From contig NC_021686.1 in assembly GCF_000247815.1 (NCBI RefSeq), positions 6,797,537-6,861,536 on the forward strand: a DNA stretch of 64,000 nt, in the 5' to 3' direction. Each line of letters starts with the position of its first letter. The stretch's first letter is position 1. The notes beneath the pieces are model-generated. The model did not search any database. It was not told the origin of the DNA and was given only the letters and a program-made list of their open reading frames with translations. Origin of the DNA: Ficedula albicollis. Taxonomy: Eukaryota > Chordata > Aves > Passeriformes > Muscicapidae. A program made the position numbers and the translations under genes. This document shows positions 12,401 to 24,162 of the stretch, one piece after another.

Positions 12401-15400
12401 TTTGCTTTTCATAACCAAGGGTAAACACGCAGAGAAAAAGGCACGTGTATGGGCCATACAAGGAATTCCCTTTCTGGGAGACAAGTTACAGAACATGCAA
12501 GAAAGAGAAATGAAAGAGTAAGTTTCCTATCATCCTTAGTAACACACTAAACAAAATACAGAACACAGACTGCTTACAGAAGAACAGTTTGACAGAATCA
12601 GTAAAAATTATCAAAGGGATGTTGAAATGTCAACATTGTTTCAGATACTGCAATATTCATTAGGATTCCCTGTGGCAACTACACACTGCGGGACACAGAT
12701 GCCATGTAAGTAGAGTCAGCATTGTTACAAAAACTCAGCCCAGCTTTCGGTCTTTCACAGATGCTTCTCTGTTCCACACTGTTTAGAGCTACATGATCAC
12801 ACTGGGATATGCAGCTTTGTGTTATACTAAATGGGATGATGAATTTCAGATGAAAAATAGCCCAGAGACAAAAAACTTCGGCCAAGTTAGTTTCCCTATT
12901 TCGTTTCTGCACCACAGACTCCTGTCCTAGGCAGTTCAGAGGAAGACAAAACTGGAAGGTGACTAAGGAACACACAGGATGTAAAAATCAGATTGGCTCT
13001 GACTAATTTGATTGGGCTGTATTTCAAGTAACACTGTCTGGTTTTACAAAAGATCCATTCTTCCTTGCACAAGCACCTCTGGAAAGACAGGAGAGGAGAA
13101 ACAGAATGGGGTACACAGAACACACACATCTTCTGTTCCAGCTGGGAAAGATCTGCATCTCTTACACTGCACCCACCACAAAAAGGAGAGGTCAAGGAAG
13201 AGTTAGATGCTTGTTCTAAACAGATGTTGAGTGAGACAAAGGCAAGTTGTGTGAGATGCAAACCAGTGTAAGGGAGTTGTGATAATATGGTTTAAGAAAG
13301 TTTTGAACAAAAGTTTTGAACAAAACCAGATACTTGGAACAGTGAGATAAAATGAGGTATCTGTCACAATTGCCTACAGCTCACAAATTTTAGTATTTTT
13401 GAAGTAAAAAAAAATAAAATTCACTTACTTCATCTAAAAGAGGATGAATTTCTTCTAGGGGATTATAAGGTATAAATATGAGAAGTGCTGGTCCTTTCTT
13501 CAGTTCATTGTTTAGAAGAAGGCTTTTCCCACCATGTGGTCTCAGCCAGCGTATAAGCATCTCCCGATTTTCCAGGGCCCACTTGCAAATGTTCTCAGCA
13601 GTGAAGTTCATGATGTCTTTTGGATAGATCTTGGAGGGGGAAAAATAGTTTTGTCCTCAGTTGATTTAGTAACAAATGCAGTTCTTCAGTATGGCATGCG
13701 TTGTTACTCTAGTGACTAGAACTCTCTTTCTAAATGTAGTGAGTGTCAGCAAACTTCTGCATTTCATACTCTCTTTCCCTTTGGGAAACTGACAAATACT
13801 CATCAGGTTACAGAAACATCCACAAGCAAAAAGGATTCTACCACGGAAGCTCCTCTTTCTTTTACTACATATTTATAATCTTGACTTTTCTCAATAGTAC
13901 AAATTTTCTTTGTAAATGAAAGAGCTCTTAGCTAGTATCATCACATATTTTAATTTATGGAATGTCAGAACACTTTTCCCACTATTCAGTCACGATATTA
14001 ACTCATTTTAAATTAGCCTTTTAAGACTAAAACATCAAGGCTACATTTAAAACTAGTATTTCTCATTCCTGACTGCAAAGATAATATATAATAAAAGGTG
14101 GTCACAGGTTCTAGGATCAATTTTAATATATTAAGGCAAATTTATCTTAAATTATTAGCATTAAAAACTAATTTTAATGTGTTTTATGTTATTTCACCCA
14201 AAATATCCCTGTTTTCCCCTGTCTCAATTGAATAAAATACACATCACAATACCTATCTTCACAGAGTTTACACTCATGGTGCCAGTGTGGGTAGGCAGTG
14301 TGTCTATGCCAAATAGTGAATCTGAAAGTCAGAATTTTCAGCCTTAACTTTTCAAAAAGCAGAGCACATGGATTAAGAGTTATTATAAATTCAATTAATT
14401 TAAGTTGTGTGATTATTCTGATCAGTGCCATGTTATGCCTTTAAGCCAAAATGGAAATTTTCACTGTTCCTACTATCCCTCCACGAAATCTTTGTCAATA
14501 TCCTCATTCAAGTAGTTCTCTAATTCTGATTTCTGAGCAAATCAGAATCCCTAGAGCACAAAGGAGTACTCACAAGAGATGTGTTGGCATGTCTGTGCAA
14601 ATACACACTGCCAGAGTGCACCAGGGAGATCTCCTTTGCCACACGTCTATCTGTGACCACTCCAAAGCGGATCGTCCCAAGGTAATCTGAAAGGACACAT
14701 TTGCAAGCTTTGAATACAATTACACATACTGAACTCTCCTGGAACACCACCCTCAAACCACAACACACAACAGTGCATAATCTGTGTAAGAGCAACTGCC
14801 AATACTGGTGATTAAGGCAGAAGAAAGATGGCAAGAAGCACAAACGTGTTCCCCTTTATAAAGTCCTATCTATGCAACCTCAATTATCCAAATTCTCCAT
14901 TTTCTTAGGAAATACAGAATCTGGTATCACAGATGCATCTTGCTGTTGTTTATGGCACCTCAAAAGCCAAGATGATACACATAAAGCAAAGGCATGAACA
15001 TTGTTTAAGTGACGTACATTTACAGTAAATATGTATTATTTATAAATACAAATTCTACATTTATAAATATGTACACAAAGACAGACTGCTTATCTTTATG
15101 TTGTAAAGAACTAATACAACATACAAATATGAAAATCACAGAACAAAACATAGAACAGGCTCTATCACATCAATGGCACAGTAAAAATAAGAATGAATAA
15201 GTACGAATAAGAAAAAATAAGTATGAATCTCCTTCATTTCCTGACATGTTAGCTTTTAACTTTAAGAAAGGCCTATCCCAAATTCACAAGCCAAAAAAGA
15301 GGTATTAATCATCACAAAGGTTGCATGTTTAAACACCAACAAGAGGGTTGGTATTTTAGATTATCAGTGCAAAACAAGAGGAGCTGTTGCACTGTTGTCC

Positions 15401-18400
15401 TTGCAGCAGCTCTGTAACTCCACCCAAGACAGCATCACTGAATTCAGTGACCAAGGGCTGACACAGCCCAGTCCATCCCAATGCCTCTGACATTGCACAG
15501 GACAAAGGCTCCTGGATTCACTTTAAACAACTGAGTCTGATTATGGTCCTGGATGGACTGCAGCTACAGATGTTAGGGTTTGAGGAACTCTATCCTGGTG
15601 TATCCAGGCTGATCACATTGTAAGCTTTTTATGTAAGAAATCCTCAACTGTAACAGTCTCACAGTTAGATCAACACCAAGGAACACTCAGAAGGGATTAA
15701 TTCCTAAATTACAAAATACTGCAAAAAAACTACTGAAGCACATAGACATAACTCATTCACACACACCTTAAATTATGAAAATGGAGCTCTTACCTTTCTT
15801 TAATGAATGTAATGCTGATGTGAAGAATGTTAAATAACCAGGCGGTTGAGGTGAAGCATTGAACTCAAAAAATCCCACAACTCCAGGCTGAAACAATAAG
15901 AATTAGTTAATTAAGCTATTTTCCAGTGTAAATATATGGGACTACAGTAAACACAACAGACTCGTAAAAGACAGCAATATTTACTGAAGAGCAGTCACTT
16001 TATGCTGCAACAAAAACTTTAATATTAAAAGACTGAATCGAAATCAGTTCTCATTCAAACAATGAAAATGTCATTCAAAAGCTTATGTAAGAGAGAGGGG
16101 CTTTATGGATGCTAAGTTTCTAATGCCGTGTTTCGCATGTTGAAGTTCACCAAAAACTTGCTTTGCCACTATATTTTGAACCAGTTTCAGCACCAAGATA
16201 AGAACCATATGCATCATAAAGATTTCTTTTAGAACTAGAGTATCAAATATAATTTTTCAGAGTATAAAGGGCTTAAGCAGTAACACTTTAATTGTTTATG
16301 TTGCAAATAATTAGTATTTACATATGAATTCACACATTTTGTGTGTGAATACTTGAACTGCTAAGATAAGTGATCGCCCCATCTTTAAACTACAGTCACT
16401 GTAAATTCTTTCAGTATATCCTGCAAGAGTCAGTGAGAAACCAACTGCACAAAAATATGGAGAACTCCATATCCCATCTGCATATCCATAAAGCTCTTCA
16501 AACTGCCAGATAGACACTTCCAAATTTAAGACTCATCCCAGAATAGGCCTACTGATTTTTCCAGGTGAATGACTTTCTACTAAATTCAGGAGAGAACCTG
16601 GGAGAAGCTGACTTGGAAAAAAAGTGGTACAGACTCTTGTTCCGATATTTCAGTTAAGCTTTGATTTAAATTTTTTCAAAATATAATCCATTAAAAATTA
16701 CTATTAATTATGTGTTTGACTCATCACTCAAACTAGCTTAATAAACTTTCAGGACAGAGTAAGTGATGGCATTTGGTGCTATCTGTTTCTCAGTAGCAGC
16801 AGTGCATACAGAAGGCATTTGACACACAAAGCAAGAGCACTCCAGGGACTGCTGTGGAACAGAAGATTCCAGACTCACGTGGCACCCATTGTGTGGCAAA
16901 TACATCCTCATATGAGGATTTTCATTTGGTACTTCAGAGGCTGGTTTTTTTTTTTTCTTTGAGTTCTACATATAAAATTTTAATTCCTTTTTACAACATG
17001 AACATACATTTTACCTGTTATTATTAACAATATAAATTCAGTTATTCATATCAGCCTAACACACTGATCTAATTCAGTATGAATTAACAATCTAAATATG
17101 TTCACCAATAACAACATTGCCCATTCCAGCTCATGACTTCTCTTTTTAGGCAGGAATTCTTTCATGGATGAATGCTAAGCATAAACCCCTTGTTCAAAGA
17201 GATTCTTCATGAGGTACCCCAAGAAAATTATCAATAATAAAAATGAGTTACAAGCAATTAGGGAAATTTCTGCAGCAATAATTACCAAGAAGAAAATAAA
17301 AATAGAAATAAAATAGTAGCAAAAAACCACAGCAAAATAATAGTAGTCAGTGTTCTTTTTTAAGCAACGTACAGGTTAGTAATTAGTGTCCATCTTTTTC
17401 TCTTAGTTCAAAACTAAGACAGTAAAAAGAAAAAATCCCTTCTAAAAAAACTCTGAATGCATTCAACTGAACCAAAATAAGGAGAGAGATAAGATAATCA
17501 AAATTTTAGCCTCCCATTTCCTAGGACCATTTTTAAATACTAATCCTGCACCAAGTGAATTTAGGACACCAAACTGTGAATGAAAGGAGAGTCAAAAGTG
17601 ACAGTAAAAAGTGGCAGAAAGCCAGAAGTCAGATGCAGACATATTTATAACATTATTTAAAATATAACATTCTGATTCAGACTGTCAGCTTTATACTGAC
17701 AGAAGCTAAAGAAGATTTCCAGATTGTGAATAATATTCCCCAAAGATAATTTTTGTAAAGTGTTTTTTCAATTAAAAAAAGTTGGAGAATATATGCTACT
17801 ATACACTAATATATACTACACTATTATATATACTATTTACTAATGCTCTATGCCTAATCAGTAATCTGGTTAACTAATGTCCTTTTAATCATCATCCTAG
17901 ACCAGTTAAAGTTTTTGCCCTGCTACAAGGTGCAATTATACACATGAGGAAAGGAACTAAAATACTTTGTATTTTTTCTCAAGTACCAAGAAAATTTTCC
18001 TGTCTGTAAGAATGAAGTTTTAAACAAGACTGAATGCTTCTAGGTACTGCAATAAACAGCAATTCTTGCTCTGTACAAGTGAGGTTCAAGTCTCACAGAA
18101 CAGGTATCTCCATGTGAACAAGAGGTTCTTGGTTTGGAATATAAGTGGGCCAGGAAGCGATGGGCAGCTACAACTCCCACTTCTTTCATGTAAGACCGTC
18201 CAAAACTCAGTAACAGCTGCCAGCAAACAGTTTAGGAGGACATCAACATCCAATCTGTTACTGAAGACCAGCTGCTTCCAGGCAACCACCACATGCAGTT
18301 CTGGGTACCCATCTTCAAGTGAACACTTAGGAGTAATCAGCTAAACCTGCTGCTGTCTGAAGTCTGAGGAATAAACACTGACACATGGCATAGGGGTGCT

Positions 18401-21400
18401 CAGGAGCATTAGGAGCATGGGCATTGCTAGAGTGGAGCTTGCTGGAGGCTTTTCTTTCCCTGAAACGATTTTCAGTCCCTGTTTCAAACCAAGTGTCTGA
18501 AGGATGGGTTTTGGAGCAAGCCTGAGGATGTCAGTGAAGACTTCTTAGTGCTATCTCCTGATGAAACTCATATATGGAAATACAAAATCATTAACTGTAA
18601 TGAAGCCTGTTTCTTGCTTGGTCTCTACACCACAGGAATGGAAAGTGATGTGGGATGCAATTAAATCAAGTAACAGATTTACCAAGCAGCTCAACAATCA
18701 CCAAACAGCATGTTCCTGGAAACTTTAAAAATGAACAGAGATTTTCTTAACATTCCAAGATTTTAACTGCTTTCCAAATGGCACATTTTCCTTGCTCTCA
18801 AAAATTAATTCTTACCAATTTCTAGTTTCACACTAGTATCTTTCCACAACCCCTAAGAAACCAACCTCAAGTATCAGAGAATGCAGGATCTCAACTTTCG
18901 AGTCTTCAAGCAGTTTTTTTTTAATGGGGATTGAGCGCCCTCTAGTGAGGGCAACAGAGCATGTCATGACAGTCGTGATTGGGTCGAGGAACGAAGACCA
19001 AGTAACAAACACCACCTGTTTTTACATTTAACTGGATTCCGTTCATAACTATTTCTTCTAGTTTGTAGAACCCATTTCCTATCAAAACACAGGACTGAAA
19101 ATTAGACAGTGATGATAAAAAATCTTTCAAATTATTCTGAGGTTGAAATTAATTAGCTTTTCAGTGAAATCACAAAATGATGATCCACAAGCAGACAGTG
19201 GCCAAAGTGCCCAACAGCAATCTTTGACAAGTCTTCTGTCCTTTCCCTTCTGCTAAAAATTAATATTTTTTTATACAGAGAAGATCAAAAGTCAGAGGAA
19301 GACAGTAGCCAAGGGTCTCAAAATAGCAACTCATTTCCCATTTCCCAATTTCCCATAATCTACTCTATTGCCCAAACTTTCTCACTTCTTAAACATAGGA
19401 CTAACCTCTAGACTGTATTTTCTCCTACAAAAGGCATCGATTTCTCGACTTGCACGGAAAATATTGTAAAACGTTCATATTTCTGAATGAAGTGATGGAA
19501 CAACCTATTTCTAGTTTAAAACTAACTTTTCCTTTGTGTCTATGGTTTTCTCGGCATCCATCTTCATAAACAATTCTGTTTCTTTCATCTTATCTGTATC
19601 TGCTACTTTTGTATCCCCTCCTTCCCCTCGTGCATAACTTTACAAAGGCAAGAAAGACACCGAGCACCTGGAACCATGGACAGAACCTCAGGCATGAATG
19701 ACTGGAAGGCAACACAGCAGAACATCCTCTGTTCTTGGGCCATTTCAGAAAAGAAAAAAAAAAAAAAGACCCAACAAATGCTGAACACAAACAGCAACTC
19801 AGCACTTGGAGCCACGGAATTTCAAGCACAGGAAGGGGGAAAGTCTGAATGCAGAAACAAAAATATCTGTTCAACTGTTAAGCGGTGTTTTAAAATACTT
19901 ATTGTGGCTCCCTAAATTTGTCTATTATCTTAGTCTTTTTCCAGTGGAAATGCACCTCTTACTGTAAAGCAAATTTAAGCTTAATGACAATATGCTCATT
20001 AGTTACCTTCTGCAGTCTACCAAGAAATAACATAACACAAACCAAAAACCAAGCATGGCTTTTTTCAAATCTTTCTAAGAGGCAAAGGAACGTTTTAGAA
20101 TCTTAGAACAGCAAAATTGAAGCAATGGAAGCACAACAGAACTGCCTGTGATCACAGAAAGTATCAGCATCAGAGACAGACCACAACTCACTACGCCCAA
20201 CTCACAGTCCCCACTTGAAACACTGGCAAACCAAACCTGCAGTAGTTCCTGGCATGAACAGCACAGCCCCGACCCAGGGGAAGTCCCAGTGTGTGTCTCC
20301 TACACTGACCAGCACAGGTCATGCTCCATTCTGCAGCAGAACCAGGCACTGACTGTGCACCACTCACACAGCATCTGCTCCAGCCCCAGACACTGGAGGG
20401 TCCCTCCCATGTTGCGCCCACTGCCACAGCACTGATTTGTTGATCAGAATTTCCACAGTGCTTTAACAGCTTGGGCTTTAGTAAGATTATGGTACTTCTG
20501 CACTGTGCACTACAAGAATGAAATGAACAGTTACAAAGGGATTTTAAATGGCACATTTTGTCTAGCTAGAAGTTACTATTCCGCTAGTATTGCTACCGAT
20601 CTTGGCACCCCTGAACACAAGAGACTAAAATTAATACAATACCTTGTACCAGTGGATTAAAATCATCAAGTTACTGCACACAAAGTGATTAGGTACCCTT
20701 GCTTCAACTGGTTTCACATTTGTTTTTACTTAAAAGACTTATCCTACTAGAAAAGCTTATGATTCTTTAAAAGTTAAAGTAATGATTATATATTTCTCAA
20801 ATGCTGTTCCAACTAGAATGCAAGATTTTTGTGAAAAGACTTTTCCCTTTTTTGTTTGTATGTTACAATTTAGTGAAGTAACAACTTTGATTGTTGTCTC
20901 TACATACTAAAGTAATGTAACATAAGAGAATCACTAAATCATAATATTAACTATACAGGGAATCAAAATTATGAATTTGTCATTTCATATTCTTATGATT
21001 TTAACAAATTTATAGGGCACTATTTCAGGATCCTGAAAATAAACTAGTACTTTGGAGCAGATCAAATTTAATCCTTGAACAAGTCAAACTCTTTCTGAAC
21101 CACAGTGGTAAAGCTAGAGAAGAGAGACAAGTACCTCATAATTTGAGAGGAAATCTAGTAATTTTGATCGAGACGAGATGTAGAGTAGTGGTGTCATCAC
21201 CCGGCGAACAAACTTTTCAATATAAACAGCACTCATAGGGCCTTTGTATTCAATTGGTCCAAAACTAGTACCAAAAAAAATAATAGAACATTAAGACTTA
21301 AATTAACAGTAGAGAGTCCCTCCTGGGGGTGGTAGATAGGAGTTACATAGACAGCATGCTCAGCCTCTAGGGAATTGCTCTCTGTGTATTACCAGTGGCT

Positions 21401-24162
21401 TCTGTAACTGACGGAGTTGTGTTACCAGAGGGAAGCACCAGAGTACCTGTGGAAGGGGCAGTGTTGGTGAGCATGGAGGGATGAAGACCACTTCTGAGTC
21501 CCACTAAAGAACTTGGTAAAACTCACGTATCAATTACATGATCATGTATGTATCTTTCCACTTTTTCTGAAGTAAACACACATGACTTAAAAACACAGAT
21601 CTGAAAAATGTCACTATTTTCCCTTGTTTTTCAGTGTTTCAAACAGTATCAATCTGAAAAGGTGCAATATTTTTACACAGGCTTTTATGAGCAGCAATCA
21701 GTAAAGCAGGGACAAATTCAGTTACACTGCTGATGAACAGACTCAGCAAAGCTCCAGTTTCCCCCCCAGCCATCATATAAAACAGCTCACACCACATTAG
21801 GCAGTGCTAAAACATAAGGTGGCCTGGGGCTTGCAGCTGCAAATTCCAGAGGTTCTCCTCCTAATTATTGTTATAAAAGCATCATTGTCCCAAATGAAAT
21901 CAAACACAAAGAGCATAAAGAATTAGTCCATTTCCACTGAAGAATTTAATGTGATGCATTTTTAATATAGCTTATACATACACACAGGAAAATACCCAAC
22001 TCGCACTGAGACACCTGTATTGAGGTGCTTCAAAATGGTCTCCTAGAGCCCACTAGATCATTTTACAGCCTACATCAGTTTATCACAAACCTCTGTTTTC
22101 ACAGCAATACCCACTGCTCAATATGTCACATGCCCAGGGCACCACATGTGAGGTTTAGTACCTCAGGCCTGAGGGGTGCACTGCCCTTCAAGATTTTATG
22201 AAGTATCAATAGGGATTTACACCTCATCTTATTACAACTCTGTTTAAGGTTACTGATGATATCAAGTGCATTAATCTACTGTGTTGTAATTTCAAGGTCA
22301 AGTAAGTTTAAGTGAATGTACATCCAAGTGGGATTGTAGGGTACTTTCATTACAGTTCAAATTATGCCAGTGTTTCATGTCTATTACAAGTACAGCTGAC
22401 AAAGACCAGGACTTTTCCTCCTCAATGCATAAATTCCTCCCAAAAAACAAAATCAGCCTCTGTAATGAAAGAGAGCTGTAGTTCAAGATTAGCAAAATAA
22501 AAAGTAAAATACAAGGGATAAATGCTTTTAGGTAGTGTTAGAAACTGCATTTCATTATCTTCTGTTCCACACAGAGAAAAAAAAAAAGGGTAATACATAC
22601 AAATACTAAAAAAGAAAAGTGAGGTTATATAAAATTTTATACAATGATATCTTAGCTTTGGGAGAATAAAAAAAGTGAGTGCAAAATTCAAAATTAGAGC
22701 AAGGTCTTCAGTATGTAGTGCTATTTAAATACACACTTAAATTTCACTAACTTCAACAACCCTTAGGTACATTCTTTAATGCTGTCATAACTTAGAACCA
22801 ATTGTTATGATCCATCCACAGAGCAAGCAGACATCTGAAATTAATATGTAACTCTGAATTATTTTCACTGAAGGCAGAACTTCCAGGAGATCCATAGGCA
22901 ACTCAAAATTTACATAAGGATGAAGAATTGCCCAGCATGTCATTTAACTGACAGTTACAGCCCTATTTGAGTAGCATACAAGATGAGCTCACCTACAATG
23001 TACCCAAAACTATTTACTGAAGCCAGAAATGTAACATTTTCAAAATGCAGCACTTTATATGATACCTCTGTTTCCCAAAACAACAATAAAAAGCCTAGAC
23101 TGTATATATGAAATCTTACCTCCGATGGTACAAGTGAATCACGGGAAAATAAAAGAAATGCTTCTGCTTCCTGCATTTCCCCTGGTTCCACCAGCAATTT
23201 ACAGCCACAAACAGCACCTGCAAAGCAGGTAAAAATTCACAGCTAACTAAGTGTATTACTGTGACCTACTTTATCCAAGATGTACTTGATGTACTTTTTC
23301 CAATCCATTTAATTTGATATTTTCATGGCCTTTTCAACTCAGTATTCCATATCTGTCATAGACAGACTTTTTTTTTAATTCTTTTTTTGTCATTTTGTAA
23401 CAACAATCCTTTTGGTCACTATTCTTTTTAACTTTTATGCTTCTTAATCTAAATCCTTCAAATTTATTAATTTAATCATAACTCATATTAATTACTTCTT
23501 CTGCAGAGTGGAGCTCAACAATTAGAGATTTAGGACAGCTGTACCTGTGAAGTGTTCACAGGCACCCAACTGTTTGAAAGCAGTGCTGTGGTTACAATCT
23601 TTATATGATTACCAGTGTCTCCAAGGATCCCAGAACTGGAAGCAAATTCCATGGAATTTCTGTCTGAAGGCAGGTGAATAAATCTGAAAACACTTTACAA
23701 CAAGAAACTTGTAGGCTTCCCCATTCAAAAGCAGAAATAACAGACAATTGAGCAGGAATCACAGGCAGTCTCCATTTATTCTACCACTCTGTATGGTAAA
23801 TTAAAATTAAGGTGACTGATGAGTTTCCCTAAAATGTGAGCATTCAAGTCCTACTGTTTCTCATGAGAAGACAGAAATCAGCATCAGCTTGAACTCTGAA
23901 AAGCTATCAGGTCGTATTTAAGACTAGCATCTCCTCTAGAGTTACCTGGTCTGACAATCTGCTGGCCACGTGTTCTATTTCTTCTCTTGCTGCAATGGAC
24001 TGCCCGCACCACGGAGCGTAGAAGAAATACAGCACAATTTCTGAATCCTGCCGGAGCTGATCTGCATAGTCTAACTGCCCCCGGAAAAGATCAATGACTG
24101 GAGATCTTGTGGAGAAAAAATTCACCGGAAGCTTTGCTGGCATTGTCACATCTTTTGCTCGG
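2861..24162 (-). CDS. TXNDC11: TXNDC11, thioredoxin domain-containing protein 11 (exons 12 to 2; exon 1 missing)
   Basis: Eleven coding exons join in frame to 866 codons plus stop: 24162-23946, 23217-23120, 21264-21135, 15887-15794, 14686-14574, 13629-13429, 11753-10970, 8475-8330, 7750-7641, 6225-6145 and 3488-2861. All have GT donors and AG acceptors. The product is a type of ER-membrane thioredoxin-fold protein known to interact with DUOX1/2 and to form disulfide-linked complexes with EDEM mannosidases in glycoprotein quality control. Residues are counted from the first codon of exon 2. The first thioredoxin fold carries W-C-G-Q-S (about 51-55), so it lacks the second active-site cysteine, as in human. 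A later thioredoxin fold carries W-C-G-F-C (about 604-608), a complete CXXC site. A coiled coil rich in Leu/Glu/Gln/Lys fills about residues 705-800. The N-terminal exon, expected to hold about 90 residues including the membrane anchor, was not found; the G homopolymer at 28857-29859 is in the right place to have replaced it. Confidence 0.95.
6145..6225 (-). CDS. TXNDC11: TXNDC11 exon 11
   Basis: This 81-bp exon encodes [18 protein letters not shown] and on to LFFPHQ. The cis-proline segment (RLPT) is typical of the thioredoxin fold. Phases are 1 in and 2 out, matching both neighbours. Confidence 0.95.
7219..7302 (+). repeat. Possible endogenous retrovirus-like fragment
   Basis: The stretch with gtttggctgagatagagtta and the following motif (gctgttttagatttatgat...aacggtgttgctaaca) resembles a sequence common in avian LTR-type repeats, from memory. 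It is a short non-coding fragment in TXNDC11 intron 10, next to a (TA)n run. The assignment is tentative. Confidence 0.45.
7303..7321. repeat. TA-rich microsatellite
   Basis: A short (TA)n run lies in a TXNDC11 intron. A related AT-rich patch lies at 7147-7185. Confidence 0.7.
7641..7750 (-). CDS. TXNDC11: TXNDC11 exon 10 (CGFC active site)
   Basis: This exon encodes [20 protein letters not shown], with the two-cysteine CGFC redox motif of the C-terminal thioredoxin domain. The residue before Trp is Gln where human has Pro. The exon is 110 bp, begins on a whole codon and ends with two bases of Arg. Confidence 0.96.
8330..8475 (-). CDS. TXNDC11: TXNDC11 exon 9
   Basis: This 146-bp exon encodes [20 protein letters not shown] and on to TVFQSAK. 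It is close to the human segment before the CGFC domain. The acceptor is tttcag and the donor AAG|GTAAC. Confidence 0.95.
10310..10441. repeat. Imperfect tandem duplication, 76 + 56 bp
   Basis: The unit starting taattggcagatttggccac at 10310 recurs at 10386. The second copy lacks about 20 internal bases. It lies in TXNDC11 intron 8 and contains no coding sequence. Confidence 0.85.
10970..11753 (-). CDS. TXNDC11: TXNDC11 exon 8 (large central exon)
   Basis: The largest exon (784 bp) encodes about 261 residues, including the family signatures [46 protein letters not shown] and [21 protein letters not shown]. Several N-x-S/T sequons fit a luminal segment. The open frame extends past the donor to 10896, but homology stops at the ACCCTGG|GTACAG donor at 10970/10969. 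Confidence 0.95.
13429..13629 (-). CDS. TXNDC11: TXNDC11 exon 7
   Basis: This exon of exactly 67 codons encodes [20 protein letters not shown] and on to HPLLDE. It is strongly conserved ([20 protein letters not shown]). The donor is GATGAA|GTAAGT. Confidence 0.95.
14574..14686 (-). CDS. TXNDC11: TXNDC11 exon 6
   Basis: This 113-bp exon encodes [20 protein letters not shown] and then [17 protein letters not shown]. Its first two bases complete an Asp codon begun by exon 5. The donor is CTT|GTGAGT. Confidence 0.95.
15794..15887 (-). CDS. TXNDC11: TXNDC11 exon 5
   Basis: This 94-bp exon encodes [20 protein letters not shown] and then [11 protein letters not shown]. It joins directly to exon 6 as K-K-D-Y-L-G. 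As I recall, this is the shorter human isoform without the roughly 27-residue insert. Confidence 0.95.
15888..21134 (-). other. TXNDC11: TXNDC11 intron 4 (5.2 kb)
   Basis: This is AT-rich intron sequence with oligo-A/T runs (for example around 16941-16960 and 19749-19766) and an AT-rich imperfect TATACTA patch near 17795-17845. I see no convincing second gene, RNA gene or named repeat. The short open frames here have no recognisable similarity. Confidence 0.6.
21135..21264 (-). CDS. TXNDC11: TXNDC11 exon 4
   Basis: This 130-bp exon encodes [20 protein letters not shown] and then RVMTPLLYI and on to FLSNYE, nearly identical to the family. The acceptor is tactag and the donor GAG|GTAC. Confidence 0.95.
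23120..23217 (-). CDS. TXNDC11: TXNDC11 exon 3
   Basis: This 98-bp exon encodes [20 protein letters not shown] and then [12 protein letters not shown], the second half of the first thioredoxin fold. The acceptor is tttgcag and the donor CGGAG|GTAAG. Confidence 0.95.
23946..24162 (-). CDS. TXNDC11: TXNDC11 exon 2 (CGQS thioredoxin site)
   Basis: The acceptor (cctgcag) is at 24163-24164. The exon encodes [20 protein letters not shown] and then the thioredoxin core [15 protein letters not shown]. The CGQS motif keeps only the first cysteine, as in human. One base (C) belongs to a codon split with the missing exon 1. The frame extends upstream to an ATG at 24230 in the intron, but that is not the family N-terminus. 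Confidence 0.95.

Noticed and set aside
18066..20556. Several 60-121 codon frames in TXNDC11 intron 4
   Set aside because: No recognisable similarity, opposite-strand overlaps and no splice context.
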